A stretch of DNA of 53,326 nt from Oligoflexia bacterium (GCA_903895855.1 CAITVN010000026.1:1-53326); one strand, 5' to 3'. Numbered from the stretch's first letter, positions 1 to 9,413 are shown. Translations and numbers: made by a program. Notes: generated by a model from the sequence alone, not told the origin.

Positions 1-305
1 GACCTTTCTTTGCTTAAGTTCTGTTTCTTGTAAAATCAAAACTAAAGCCAAAATAGGCTTACTTCCAGTGTTTTGTTGTTGTTTAAATCGAATTTATTGT
101 CGTTTCTAGGCTAACCCGGCCGAGCCGCCAAAGTTGCATTTGAGATACTTATTTTTTGAATGATAATAGTTACTTGTGATTTATTGTAGTCTACTTCAAA
201 AAAGCGACGCCTTTTTGAAGTGTGGACCGGCATTGCAGTGGCTGCGAACCGGTTGCCAACCTAAGTCGATTGGTGCGATCACCTCCTTGGGTTGGGGGCA
301 ATCAA
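1..305. other. Upstream non-coding region with a 10-bp inverted repeat
   Basis: No convincing gene is seen here. The stretch is AT-rich. The one clear structure is a perfect 10-bp inverted repeat at 193-202 and 212-221 (ACTTCAAAAA / TTTTTGAAGT) around the 9-base spacer AGCGACGCC, about 85 bases before the proposed start of the next gene. It could be an operator or a weak hairpin. A short reading frame crossing this region has no ribosome binding site or recognisable features and was not called. Confidence 0.4.
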
Positions 306-1229
306 GTGAGTCACAATTATTTCGGTTTAGCCGTTGTCTTGTCGTTTATCGTGGGTACGGTGGGTCTGAGTTTCTTAAGCCTGCCTGCCCATGGTGAGGC
401 AAAACAGTGTTCTCAGTATCGTCATATTGATGAATTGCATGTGCACAGTGCCGACTTACTTTCTACTTTTAAGTGGTATTTGACGAATGACCCACCTGGA
501 ACTTTTTCAGGCGGACTAGCTACCCAAGGTCGCGAAGAAATTGTGGTTAACTCGGCTGAAACATTCGTCGCTTATCTAAGGGGATTTCAAGATCAGTGCA
601 TTCAGTTTTCAAGGTTAGTCATTAATGTGCACGGTTTTGAAGGCAGTCTGTATTTTCAAAACAAGTCAAAGACGACAGGTTCGGTGCTATCTCTCGAAAC
701 CATCTCTTTGCTCGATGGCCTTGAAGATGTGATGGCAGCTGATGCCAAAATCGATGTGATGAGTTGTTGGATCGCCAAAGGTTGTGGCGGGCAAACGTTT
801 TTGGTCAATCTGGCTCGGCGTTTGCTCGCAAAAAGGGGCGGTGTACTCAAGGCTTCGCCCACGCCTGTGGTGAGTCACTTGCCTGGGGTCATTCGGCAGG
901 TACCCGAGGGCTGGGAGTGGATTTACCTAACGGTCGATCCGGCGAAGTCTTACTATTCGTGGGAAGGCCCCGTTTTATCAAAAGACGACTGTTCTTCGCA
1001 GTTTCTCAAGATGGCCGGAAAATTGAAACGGCTTGAAAAACGTTTTGGCCCCTGCGGAAAATCGCATGAAATTCTGCGGGCTAGGCAAAAAGCCCTTAAT
1101 GCGTTTGAAAGCATCATTCGAACGAATTCTTTTCGGGGAGTCTCGAATGGACGGGCGATGCAGGTGGCTGAAGAAGCGTTTGACGAACTCATTGAGCAGT
1201 TTAAAAATGCAGAGTGCGCGGTTGAGTAG
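306..1229 (+). CDS. Exported protein with clan CD-like His/Cys pattern (resembles DUF4347)
   Basis: Predicted secreted protein of about 308 residues. The start chosen is GTG 306, preceded by a purine-rich GGGGG at 293-297. It places a hydrophobic signal sequence (FGLAVVLSFIVGTVGLSF, then LPAHGEA) at the N-terminus. The open frame continues upstream to ATG 222, but that extension would bury the signal. The middle holds NVHGFEGSLYF and, about 40 residues later, a hydrophobic strand ending MSCWIAKGCGG. Histidine after one strand and cysteine after the next is the layout of caspase-fold peptidases (clan CD) and of DUF4347 domains; this is an inference from pattern. The C-terminal third is charged and helical with several cysteines. 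It converges on mutS with 37 bases between the stops. Function is unknown. Confidence 0.7.
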   Translation: MSHNYFGLAVVLSFIVGTVGLSFLSLPAHGEAKQCSQYRHIDELHVHSADLLSTFKWYLTNDPPGTFSGGLATQGREEIVVNSAETFVAYLRGFQDQCIQFSRLVINVHGFEGSLYFQNKSKTTGSVLSLETISLLDGLEDVMAADAKIDVMSCWIAKGCGGQTFLVNLARRLLAKRGGVLKASPTPVVSHLPGVIRQVPEGWEWIYLTVDPAKSYYSWEGPVLSKDDCSSQFLKMAGKLKRLEKRFGPCGKSHEILRARQKALNAFESIIRTNSFRGVSNGRAMQVAEEAFDELIEQFKNAECAVE

Positions 1230-1266
1230 TAGAGTTCACGGTTGAATAGAACAGTACTCACCGGCG

Positions 1267-4023
1267 CTAGTTCGCGGTACTTTTTTTCGATAACGACGAT
1301 TGTATGCGGGCCAATTCGTTCAATGCCTGAATCGGGCTCATTTCGTTCAAGTTGAGTTCAGTGATTTCAGTCAGCATCGGGTGCGGAACCACGATTTCTT
1401 TCACGACTTCTCGCACGATTTCTTTGGTAACTTCTTTGGCTTCTTGGGTGATCGGCGTACCTGGCTTTTCAAGAAACTCGAAAAACGAAAGTTGAAGCGG
1501 ATTTCGTGTGGCCGCTTGGTCGTGAACGGCTTGACTATTTTCTTCGAGTTTTTCTAGCACGCTCCACGCGCGTTCAATGACAGGTGCCGGCAGGCCAGCG
1601 AGTCTGGCGACTTGAATACCAAAGCTTTCACTCGCAGGACCTTTGCGAAGTTCGTACAAAAACCTCAGATCGGTTGATTTGGATTCGCGGGTGCCTTCAA
1701 CGGCCATGTGTGAGTTGGTGAGCTGAGGCAAGTCTTTATCGAGTACAGTGAGTTCGTGATAGTGAGTCGCAAAAAGCGTTCTGGCTGAAATGTGGTGGGC
1801 AATCCATTCAAGGGTAGCCCACGCGACACTCATGCCATCGTAAGTGCTGGTACCCCGGCCGATTTCGTCGAGAATGATGAGTGAGTTTTTATCGGCTTGA
1901 TGTAAAATATGGGCGAGCTCGGCCATTTCAACCATGAAGGTACTTTGCCCTTTTGAAATCGAATCGTGGGCGCCAATTCGCGTGAAGAGTGAAGTGACTA
2001 ATGTCCACGACGCTGCCTTGGCTGGAATGAGCGCTCCCATTTGACCCAAAATCACAATCAGCGCTGTTTGGCGCATGACGGTCGATTTACCACCCATGTT
2101 GGGGCCGGTGATGATCATGAGTGATTCAGGGTTTGCAAGACTCAGGCTATTGGCCACAAAGCGGCCACGCATGGCTTCGTCGACTAACGGGTGACGGCCT
2201 TTTTCGATTAGCAGACTCGGTCCTGCAGTGGGCGTTGGCGTTTCGACAATTTTTGAGATTTCGGGAAATGACCAACCCGGTAGGCCGACGAAGGCGGCGA
2301 GTGCCGTAACGGTGTCAAGCTCAGCCACGATTTTCGCTAGTTTCATCACCTCGGGAGTTGCCGCTTGAATGCGTTCGATCAGTTTCTCAAAAAGTTCTTG
2401 CTCTAGTGATTTTTGACGACTTGAGGCGGTCAGAATTTCTTCTTCAAACTGCTTGAGTTCAGTCGTGAAAAATCGTTCGCCACCAACGGTAGTTTGTTTG
2501 CGTTGGTAGTCGGCTGGTACTTGCTTGAGGTGTGTTTGCGTGACTTCGATGAAATACCCGAAGACCCGGTTATACTTAACTTTCAGGCTACCGATGCCAG
2601 TTCTCGCGCGTTCTTTTTGCTCGAGATCAATCAGCCAGCGTTCGCCGTTTTGAGACAAGTCAATCAATCGGTCGAGTTCTGGGTGGGTGCCGCTCGAAAA
2701 AATTTGACCTTCTCGTGAAATGAGTGGGGCATCGTCTTTTTGAGTTCTGAGAATCTCGTCGCTTAAGGCTTTGGTTCTTTCGGTGGTTTCTTTGAGCTTC
2801 GCGAGTGTGGGTTCAAGGTCTGGCGATTGAAGCGGAATCAAATACGAATCGATCGATTCAATCGCGTGAAGCGAGCGCGCCAGTGCTAAGGTGTCTCGCG
2901 GATTTGCGAGTTTCGCGTTGACTCGGCCGCAGATGCGTTCGAGGTCGTAGATTTGTGAGAGGTGCTTTGCGAGTGAGTCACGAAGCGTGCGCGATTTGCC
3001 GATTGCTTTCAGTGATTCTTGTCGGCTGTGAATTGCACCGAGGTCAAGAAGGGGTTCAGCGATCCAGCGCCTGAGTTCACGAGCCCCTAAAGCCGTTTGA
3101 GTTTTGTTCAAGAACTGAAAAAGGTTGGGAGTTTGCTCAGATGTCGCGAAGAGGTCTAAGTGCGCAGCCGTTCTTGGGCCTAAGACCATGCGATCAGAAC
3201 GAATGAGTGGACGCGGAAATCGCAGGTGAGCAAGCGCCTGTGGGCCTTGAGTTTTGGTGACGTATTGAACGAGTATGGCCGAGCTCAAAACCAGTTCGTT
3301 GCTTTCAAAGTGATTTTCTAGTGACAGAATTTGGTAAGCTTGGGTGAGTACTTGGCGGGCCCGGTCGAGCGAAATAGCGTTTGAGGGGAGCGATTCGAAG
3401 AGAAATCCTTCTCTCGCTTTTAGCTCTTCTGTTAGACCTTCGGGTAGATGAGAGTTGTGCTCAATACACAATAGGTGTTTAATTGGAAACGATTCAAAGA
3501 GATCAACTATCTGAGCTACACCGAGTTCGGTCGAAGTGAGCAAATCGCCGGTTGAGGGGTCAAGTAGGCAAGCCGACCAGCTGTCGGCCGCTTTGAAGGT
3601 CGATGCGTTCTTAATGAGTGTGGCTAGGTAAGTGGCCTCGGCTGACTCTTGTTCGAACTGAACGGCCGGAGTGAAGGTGCGCACGATTTCTCGCGTGGCA
3701 ATTTCAGCTTTTGCTCCAGCTACTTTTTGAGGCATCGAAGTTTGCTCGGCAATGGCCACTTTGTATCCGGCCTTAAGTAGCCGCTGAATGTAGCTTTGGG
3801 CAGCGTGGTAGGGCACTCCAGCCATCGGTAGGGGGTTAGGCTTGTTCTTGTCGCGAGAGGTGAGGTTGATCTCTAAGAGACGAGCGGCCGTGACTGCGTC
3901 GTCGCCGAAGAATTCGTAAAAATCGCCCATGCGAAAAAAGAGTATGGCGTCACCGGCTTTGGCTTTGGTTTCGTAGTACTGCTTTAAAAGTGGTGTGGTG
4001 GCCTGGTCGTCAGCTGAACTCAT
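1267..4023 (-). CDS. mutS: DNA mismatch repair protein MutS
   Basis: MutS recognises base mismatches and small loops and starts methyl-directed or nick-directed repair with MutL. The 918-residue product has the mismatch-reading N-terminal domain with the Phe-x-Glu motif (RMGDFYEFFG, F35 and E37), the connector, core and clamp domains, and the C-terminal ATPase with Walker A GPNMGGKST at 640-648, Walker B IILDEIGRGTS and the conserved FATHYHEL. Length is slightly above the usual 850-880. The excess is a Val/Glu/Lys-rich stretch (KEIVREVVKEIVV) just before the last helix, which lies in the region used for tetramer formation in other MutS proteins. No clear ribosome binding site is seen before ATG 4023. 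It is preceded on the same strand by a lipoprotein gene that ends in its own terminator, so mutS probably has its own promoter. Confidence 0.97.
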   Translation of the reverse strand: MSSADDQATTPLLKQYYETKAKAGDAILFFRMGDFYEFFGDDAVTAARLLEINLTSRDKNKPNPLPMAGVPYHAAQSYIQRLLKAGYKVAIAEQTSMPQKVAGAKAEIATREIVRTFTPAVQFEQESAEATYLATLIKNASTFKAADSWSACLLDPSTGDLLTSTELGVAQIVDLFESFPIKHLLCIEHNSHLPEGLTEELKAREGFLFESLPSNAISLDRARQVLTQAYQILSLENHFESNELVLSSAILVQYVTKTQGPQALAHLRFPRPLIRSDRMVLGPRTAAHLDLFATSEQTPNLFQFLNKTQTALGARELRRWIAEPLLDLGAIHSRQESLKAIGKSRTLRDSLAKHLSQIYDLERICGRVNAKLANPRDTLALARSLHAIESIDSYLIPLQSPDLEPTLAKLKETTERTKALSDEILRTQKDDAPLISREGQIFSSGTHPELDRLIDLSQNGERWLIDLEQKERARTGIGSLKVKYNRVFGYFIEVTQTHLKQVPADYQRKQTTVGGERFFTTELKQFEEEILTASSRQKSLEQELFEKLIERIQAATPEVMKLAKIVAELDTVTALAAFVGLPGWSFPEISKIVETPTPTAGPSLLIEKGRHPLVDEAMRGRFVANSLSLANPESLMIITGPNMGGKSTVMRQTALIVILGQMGALIPAKAASWTLVTSLFTRIGAHDSISKGQSTFMVEMAELAHILHQADKNSLIILDEIGRGTSTYDGMSVAWATLEWIAHHISARTLFATHYHELTVLDKDLPQLTNSHMAVEGTRESKSTDLRFLYELRKGPASESFGIQVARLAGLPAPVIERAWSVLEKLEENSQAVHDQAATRNPLQLSFFEFLEKPGTPITQEAKEVTKEIVREVVKEIVVPHPMLTEITELNLNEMSPIQALNELARIQSSLSKKSTAN

Positions 4024-4075
4024 GCGAACGCTAGTTCTGCCGAGCGAGCGGGGTTGCTGTCAATAAACTTCTTAA

Positions 4076-4117
4076 TGAAAAAGGCCAGGTGTGACGTGCG
4101 TCACGACCTGGCCTTAG
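4076..4117 (-). terminator. Rho-independent terminator of the lipoprotein gene
   Basis: A strong hairpin lies between the lipoprotein stop and mutS. The outer arms are AAGGCCAGGT (4081-4090) and ACCTGGCCTT (4106-4115). Inner arms GTGAC and GTCAC (4091-4095, 4100-4104) close a GTGC loop, with one bulged base. Read on the minus strand it is followed by a run of five T, as expected for intrinsic termination of the gene at 4168-5565. Confidence 0.85.
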
Positions 4118-4167
4118 AGAGTTAGTTTAACGCAGCGCTAAGTGGTCTCAGTGCTGCTTGTTGACTG

Positions 4168-5565
4168 TTACTGACCTTGCTGATTCATTCCGCTGAACAC
4201 TTTGGTCATAGCGTCTTGCACGTCGCTATTCCAACACATGTCGTAGTTGTCAAAACGGTCGCCTTCGCAGGTTTCTTTGAGGGCTACGATCGCAGTATCA
4301 GTGAAATCCATCGTGACATTGACCGTGGCAGTTGCCGAGCAATCTGCCGCTGACAAGTCGATCGTCGGAGCATCGATCTTTGTGAAGAACTCGTCGGCCG
4401 CGAAGTCATAGGCTTGCACGGTCGTCAATTTTGAGCTCGACGCAATCGCTTTGTAGTAGGTGTCTTGAAACTCGGTTGCGCCACTGTAGTTGTTTACGTA
4501 CGAGTTGTTTTCTTGTGAGTTCTGACCTTTAAACGCCCCGTCAGTGAAGCTGATCTCTTTCATCGATGCGCCAGTAAATGAGGTGATTGAGTAATTCTTG
4601 TCGGTACCCCAACTTGATTTATTCAAACGTTTCGCTGTGATGACGTTGTCACCTGAAACGGTGAGTTCACCACGAAATTTACCCCAAGATCCCGTGTAGA
4701 AATTTGACGCGGTTCGTGACTTGGTTTTATCGAAAACGATCGATTCACCGTCTTTCTTGATGTACGCAGTAATGCTTTCAGCGCCGACTCCGTCAGAACC
4801 ATCTTGTCCGCTGGTAGTTTTGTAGGTACCTAGCACCTTGTCGACTTCCATCGTCTCAATTTGATCGGCGACTCCGCCTTGGCACATGTACATGCCCACT
4901 TTATACTTGTCAGCACCCATTGAGGTTTTGCCATACACTTTGATGAACACTGATACGTCACCGGTTGCAGCGGCATTAACTTTTGAGTCATGTCCTCCGC
5001 GTTCCATGCCCGAAATGGCGATTTTGACCAATTTGTCGGCGTCAGTCTGTGCGAATACTGAATCTTGAGCCGCACCCGTGACTGTCACACCTGATTTTAC
5101 CTTTGCGATACCTTTCATGTAACAGGCGGTGCCACCACTTTGCAGAATGCGCGACAAGCTTTCTGCAACCGTTTGCGCCATCATGCACGCACCGTTGCCG
5201 GCTGGGCCGCCAGCAACTTGGCCGAAGAACTGGTTGGCTTGAGCCTGAGAGATTGACCCTGAGGTGGCATTAATGGTCGCCACTAAGCCGTTCCAAAAAT
5301 AAGTGTCAGCTGCAGCGTCACTGATGTCGCCCAGTTTAGGTGGGGTACCTGAAACAGCGAGTTCTCCGGCGTCGACGCCAAAGCCGAGTTTTGCTGAACT
5401 TCCAGAAGCCGTGACTAAGCCGCTGACACTCGGAAGTTTATCGAGGCTGACTGTCTCGAGGTCAGACGTGGCCGTCGTGGTCGTCGTGGTTGAACCGCAA
5501 CCATAGCCCGCATAAGCGGCGATGATTGTCGAAAGCGATAAAATAATTTTTTTTGAATTTAGCAT
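4168..5565 (-). CDS. Putative lipoprotein of unknown function
   Basis: 465-residue predicted exported protein that I do not recognise. The N-terminus has a short basic segment, a hydrophobic stretch and a cysteine at residue 23 (AYAGYGCGS), an imperfect lipobox with Gly at -1. It is followed by a run of six Thr, typical of the flexible tether after a lipidated cysteine. The rest is rich in Ser, Thr, Gly, Asp and Ala and looks like a beta-rich surface or periplasmic domain, with scattered cysteines including two near the end (ETCEGDRFDNYDMCW). A good ribosome binding site (AAGGAGA) lies 11-12 bases before ATG 5565. The gene is monocistronic: pyk ends 230 bases upstream and a terminator follows directly. 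Membrane anchoring is inferred from the N-terminus only. Confidence 0.75.
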   Translation of the reverse strand: MLNSKKIILSLSTIIAAYAGYGCGSTTTTTTATSDLETVSLDKLPSVSGLVTASGSSAKLGFGVDAGELAVSGTPPKLGDISDAAADTYFWNGLVATINATSGSISQAQANQFFGQVAGGPAGNGACMMAQTVAESLSRILQSGGTACYMKGIAKVKSGVTVTGAAQDSVFAQTDADKLVKIAISGMERGGHDSKVNAAATGDVSVFIKVYGKTSMGADKYKVGMYMCQGGVADQIETMEVDKVLGTYKTTSGQDGSDGVGAESITAYIKKDGESIVFDKTKSRTASNFYTGSWGKFRGELTVSGDNVITAKRLNKSSWGTDKNYSITSFTGASMKEISFTDGAFKGQNSQENNSYVNNYSGATEFQDTYYKAIASSSKLTTVQAYDFAADEFFTKIDAPTIDLSAADCSATATVNVTMDFTDTAIVALKETCEGDRFDNYDMCWNSDVQDAMTKVFSGMNQQGQ

Positions 5566-5660
5566 ACGTACAACAGTCTCCTTTGAAGAGAGGGGTTAAT
5601 GCGCACCTTAGAAAAATCTCGGTCTCGGCATGAGGCGAGGTGAGATGCGCTGTATAGTTG

Positions 5661-5691
5661 ATAGTATTAATCAGGTAATGAGTTAGGTCAA
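5661..5691 (-). promoter_or_regulatory. Candidate promoter for the lipoprotein gene
   Basis: On the minus strand TTGACC (plus positions 5686-5691) is followed by TAATAC after 16 bases (5664-5669) or TACTAT after 19 bases (5661-5666). Either gives a sigma-70-like promoter about 100 bases before ATG 5565. The -35 is good and the -10 is weak, so this is tentative. Confidence 0.35.
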
Positions 5692-5794
5692 TAAAAAATA
5701 ATAGATCTTAACAATCGTAAAGTTCTTATGATTCAATGGGTTGTCAGAAGATTGAGTGACAATAAGTAACTGAGTCGAGCGAAAATTCGGCAAT

Positions 5795-7300
5795 TTAGGT
5801 TTGGCGCGGCGCCTTTTTAGCCTTGCCGCGATCTCTGGCTGCGCCCACCTTGTGAACCTTCACCATATTGGTGGTGCCTCGGCGTAGAGTCGGTATGCCC
5901 GCGGTCACCACAATCAGGTCTTCAGCCTGCGCCCAGTTATTGGCAACGAGGGTAGATTCAACCATCTGAAAGAGGTCGTCGGTACCTAAGATCTCTGGAA
6001 TCATGACCCCGCGTACGCCCCAAACAAAGCAGAGTTTTCTGAGTGTGGCTTCGTCGTCCATGATGGCGACAATCGGTGTGCCGGGTCGAAATCGAGCGAG
6101 GGTTCGCGCGGCCGTGCCCGAATGGGTGAGCGAGGCGATGGCTACCGCATCGACGTGATGAGCAATTCGCGAGGCGCTAAATTCAATCGACTCAACCACC
6201 GAGCCTGACATCGGCAGCACTTCAGTGGGTAATCGGTAATTTGAATAAATCGATCGCTCGGCTTCAAGAATGATTCGCGACATGGTTTGCACGGCTTCAA
6301 CAGGGTATTCGCCCGAGGCAGTCTCGCCTGAAAGCATCACGGCATCGGTGCCGTCAAACACGGCGTTAGCGACGTCGTTGGCTTCGGCCCGGGTCGGAGT
6401 CGGTGACGAAATCATGCTTTCTAACATCTGTGTCGCAGTAATGATGGGCACACCCAAAGCGTTACAGGTTTTAATCAATTGTTTTTGAATCACCGGAACG
6501 CGCTCGGCGCCCAGTTCGACGGCCATGTCACCTCTGGCGATGAGTAGGCCGTCTGATACCTCGATGATCGAATCTTGAGCGTCAACGGCTTCTTCTCGCT
6601 CAATCTTTGATATGAGTAGTGGCATGTACTTAGAGGTTTTCTTGATCTTGGCTCTCAGGTCTTCGATGTCTTGAGCGCTTCTCACAAACGAAAGTGCGAT
6701 CGCATCGACTCGGTTGTCTAATCCGAATTTGAGGTCTAAGTAATCTTTCTCGGTGATGCAAGGAATGCTGAGAGGAGTGCCTGGAAAGTTCATTCCTTTA
6801 TGACTCGAAAGCTTTCCGCCTACCTCAACTTCAACTAAAATCTCGGGCGAAGATACCTTGATGCAGCGGGTGGCTACCTTGCCGTCGTCAAAAAGAATTC
6901 TTGCGCCTACTTTGACATCTTTCGATACGGGTAGGGCGATCTCGGCTCCGATGGGTAGCAGTGTCTTACCTTTGGTTGAAATGTTTTTTGGTTCTGACCC
7001 TTCGGGGTAGAGTAGCAGTTGCTCGCCCGCTTTGACCATCACCCCTGCGGGAGGAAGCTCACCGAGTCTTAATTTCGGCCCCTGAAGGTCTTGCATGATC
7101 GCAATCGGAATTTTCTTATCAGCTGAAAGCTTTCGAATTTTTGCGATTTGTTCAGCATGAAAGCTGTGTTTACCGTGGCTGAAGTTCAGCCTCGCGATAT
7201 CCATTCCTTCATCGATAATCGCCCCGATTCTTTCAATCGATTGGGTGGCGGGGCCTAAGGTGCAGACGATTTTAACTCTTCTTCTTAATGAGCTCGGCAT
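5795..7300 (-). CDS. pyk: Pyruvate kinase
   Basis: Pyruvate kinase converts phosphoenolpyruvate and ADP to pyruvate and ATP in the last step of glycolysis. The 501-residue product shows the expected order: RRVKIVCTLGPATQ at the N-terminus, MQDLQGPKLRLG before the B domain, the active-site lysine region LISKIEREEAVD, and the family signature ATQMLESMISSPTPTRAE followed by MLSGETASGEYP. The C-terminal domain follows, with a basic tail (RDRGKAKKAPR). The start ATG 7300 lies inside the end of the upstream coiled-coil gene, with a 29-base overlap in another frame, so the two are probably translationally coupled. The only purine-rich stretch upstream (AGAGAAAG) is weak and far away. No alternative start closer to the conserved N-terminus exists, since the Val in RRVKIV is a GTT codon. 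Confidence 0.97.
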   Translation of the reverse strand: MPSSLRRRVKIVCTLGPATQSIERIGAIIDEGMDIARLNFSHGKHSFHAEQIAKIRKLSADKKIPIAIMQDLQGPKLRLGELPPAGVMVKAGEQLLLYPEGSEPKNISTKGKTLLPIGAEIALPVSKDVKVGARILFDDGKVATRCIKVSSPEILVEVEVGGKLSSHKGMNFPGTPLSIPCITEKDYLDLKFGLDNRVDAIALSFVRSAQDIEDLRAKIKKTSKYMPLLISKIEREEAVDAQDSIIEVSDGLLIARGDMAVELGAERVPVIQKQLIKTCNALGVPIITATQMLESMISSPTPTRAEANDVANAVFDGTDAVMLSGETASGEYPVEAVQTMSRIILEAERSIYSNYRLPTEVLPMSGSVVESIEFSASRIAHHVDAVAIASLTHSGTAARTLARFRPGTPIVAIMDDEATLRKLCFVWGVRGVMIPEILGTDDLFQMVESTLVANNWAQAEDLIVVTAGIPTLRRGTTNMVKVHKVGAARDRGKAKKAPRQT

Positions 7301-9317
7301 TGACGTGTTTCGCTTTCTCTAGTTGTTCGGCATGGACTTGTGCCGAATATTTCTCTCTCTCTTTTGCAGTAAATTCAAGTTGTGCAATACGGTGTTCGTA
7401 ATTTTTTGCCTGTTGGTCAATGGCCAACTTGTGGGTTCTCTCATTGTCTCTCACAATTCGATCGGTTTCTTCTTTAGCGTCGTTCAATCGTGTTTTTTGT
7501 TCGGTCTGCAGATCAGAGAGTTTTCTTTCATACTCTCTCATCATGTCGTTTTGACCGGCGATCGATTCGCGTTTGGCCATCTTTGCTTCGAAATCAAATT
7601 TTTGGCGCATTTCTTGGGATTTGCCCTGAGCGTCGAGTTTCTGAGTTTGCAGCATGTCTTCGTAATAGCGCCGTTGGCCCTCGATGGTAGAAGAGGTGCG
7701 TTTGCTTAAGGTTTCGACCTGGTGCTCGTGCGACTCAGTGGCCGACTTCATGGCTTGCTTTTTCTCGAATTCGGCATTTTCAAGGGTCTGCATGAGTTGT
7801 CGTCGATTTGAGTTGTCGTCTGCCGTGTGCTTGAGGTGAACCTGGTTCAAATTCGATTGGTTGTCGAGTTGGGTCTCTTGGTTTTCGGCTTGAAAGCGGC
7901 GATACATCGAGTCTGCTCGGGCGTCGTCACGCATTTCAGCGGCTTTGATTTCTTTTTCGACCCCGTAGAGGGCAGATTTTCGAATGGCATCTTCAGCCGC
8001 AGGAGACACAAGGCTGGTGTCTTCAGAATTCTTGCGCTTGAAAAGTTCACGTTCTAATTCTTTTTGGTTAGTTTGGGCAACCGAAGCATTTCGTGAAATG
8101 GTTTCTTGGTAGGCCCTGGCCTGGTTGATGAGGGCGCGCTCTCGATCTTCGCTTGCCCGTTGCAGTGAAGTTTCTAGCGTGTGTCTTGAGTAGTCTCGGT
8201 CTCGGTTGATCTGTTGTTCCATCTGGCTATGGTTACGATTGAAGCTCTCTTCGAGGTCTCGCACTCTTAAGTGAGCGTCGAGGTTTTGTCTCGCGACAAT
8301 TCCGGCGAACTTTCGATCTTTGTCTTTCAGGGCGCCGTCGTAGAGGTGTGCTTGGTAGGCTTCAAGTTCGTCTGACTTGTCTTTTTGTCCATCGATCAGC
8401 TTTTCGTACCCCGAAACGAGAATGCGCTTTTGGTCATTGTTGTCATTCTCGTATTTTTTGACGGCATCAGCGGTTCCCTGACCGACTTCTTTCATGTAAA
8501 CTTTTTCGGCCGCGATCAAGTCTTTCATTTGATTGCGTAAAGCGCCGGTTTCGCTCGTATGTGACTCAGTGAGGCGTTTTGTTCGGTCTTCGCCTGTCTC
8601 GGTTAAGGCTCCTTCGAGTCGGTTCATTCGTGAGTCGTTACTCGACTTCATTTGGGCGATTTGGTGTTTGTTGTTGTTTTCACTTTCTTCGTAAGCACTC
8701 GTTAATTTGTTCTTTTCAAACTCGATGTCTTTGTTGAGTTGCTCTTTTCCTCGGTCGTAAGTTTTTACGTCGGTCTCGCGTTGGTCTCGAAGCGCGTTTC
8801 GATTGCCGCCTGTTAGCTGATTGTAAGCTTCAGAAGCGCTGCGCCTAGTTTTATCAACTGCAGTTACTATCTTGTCTTCATTTTCTTGAGAGGCGTCTCG
8901 AATTTGCTTTAGTCGAGCATCGTCGGCAACTTGGTTGCGCGAATCGATTGCCTTTTTTTCTTTTTCCCAAGCACCTTGCGCTTCAGAAAGCTGCTTTTGA
9001 ATCGTTTGAGGGTCGGCGCCGGTCCATTTACCGTATTTATTGTAGACCTGCTTTTTGTACTCTTCGAGTTCGGCGTTCGCGTCTAGTTTTGTTTCTTTGA
9101 TTGCTTCGCCGGCTTTGTCTCGAACTTTTTGCGAGTGTTCTTCAAATCCCTCTTCACGGTTGGTTAAGTCAGTTTTATAGGCTTTTTCCATGTCGTCGAG
9201 CTTTTCTTGAGTCTGCTCTTTGTTGCGCTTGATTTGTGACTTAGTCGAATCTTCAAAATCGTCGATGACGCGTTTGAAGAATTTGTATTCAGATTCTGAA
9301 GGAGTCACGGACGCCAT
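7272..9317 (-). CDS. Long coiled-coil protein overlapping pyk
   Basis: 681-residue, highly charged protein that appears almost entirely helical: rich in Glu, Lys, Arg, Gln, Asp and Asn, with long heptad-like stretches and no signal peptide or membrane segment. Only a short stretch near residue 95 (YNKYGKWTGADP) breaks the pattern. Repeated phrases such as REEGFEEHSQ, RDRDYSRHTLE and REYERKLSDLQ are typical of filament or scaffold coiled coils. I do not recognise a family. A cytoplasmic structural or filament role is inference. The start ATG 9317 has a GGAGAGAAA ribosome binding site. The stop lies 29 bases inside pyk, making a two-gene unit. SMC, Rad50 and MCP ATPase or signalling motifs were looked for and not seen. 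Confidence 0.8.
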   Translation of the reverse strand: MASVTPSESEYKFFKRVIDDFEDSTKSQIKRNKEQTQEKLDDMEKAYKTDLTNREEGFEEHSQKVRDKAGEAIKETKLDANAELEEYKKQVYNKYGKWTGADPQTIQKQLSEAQGAWEKEKKAIDSRNQVADDARLKQIRDASQENEDKIVTAVDKTRRSASEAYNQLTGGNRNALRDQRETDVKTYDRGKEQLNKDIEFEKNKLTSAYEESENNNKHQIAQMKSSNDSRMNRLEGALTETGEDRTKRLTESHTSETGALRNQMKDLIAAEKVYMKEVGQGTADAVKKYENDNNDQKRILVSGYEKLIDGQKDKSDELEAYQAHLYDGALKDKDRKFAGIVARQNLDAHLRVRDLEESFNRNHSQMEQQINRDRDYSRHTLETSLQRASEDRERALINQARAYQETISRNASVAQTNQKELERELFKRKNSEDTSLVSPAAEDAIRKSALYGVEKEIKAAEMRDDARADSMYRRFQAENQETQLDNQSNLNQVHLKHTADDNSNRRQLMQTLENAEFEKKQAMKSATESHEHQVETLSKRTSSTIEGQRRYYEDMLQTQKLDAQGKSQEMRQKFDFEAKMAKRESIAGQNDMMREYERKLSDLQTEQKTRLNDAKEETDRIVRDNERTHKLAIDQQAKNYEHRIAQLEFTAKEREKYSAQVHAEQLEKAKHVNAELIKKKS

Positions 9318-9413
9318 AAAAGTTTCTCTCCAACCTTCATTTCAGTTTAACTTCAAAGAGTTTGAGATGAAATCGGCAAAAAAGTGATAGCCAGGAAATT
9401 GAGAGCCAGACGC

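Noticed and set aside
176..397. 73-codon frame overlapping the start of the first gene
   Set aside because: No ribosome binding site or domain; it overlaps the signal peptide of the better-supported frame.
5740..5765. TTGTCA/TGACAA stem after pyk as a terminator
   Set aside because: Only six base pairs and no T run on the minus strand.
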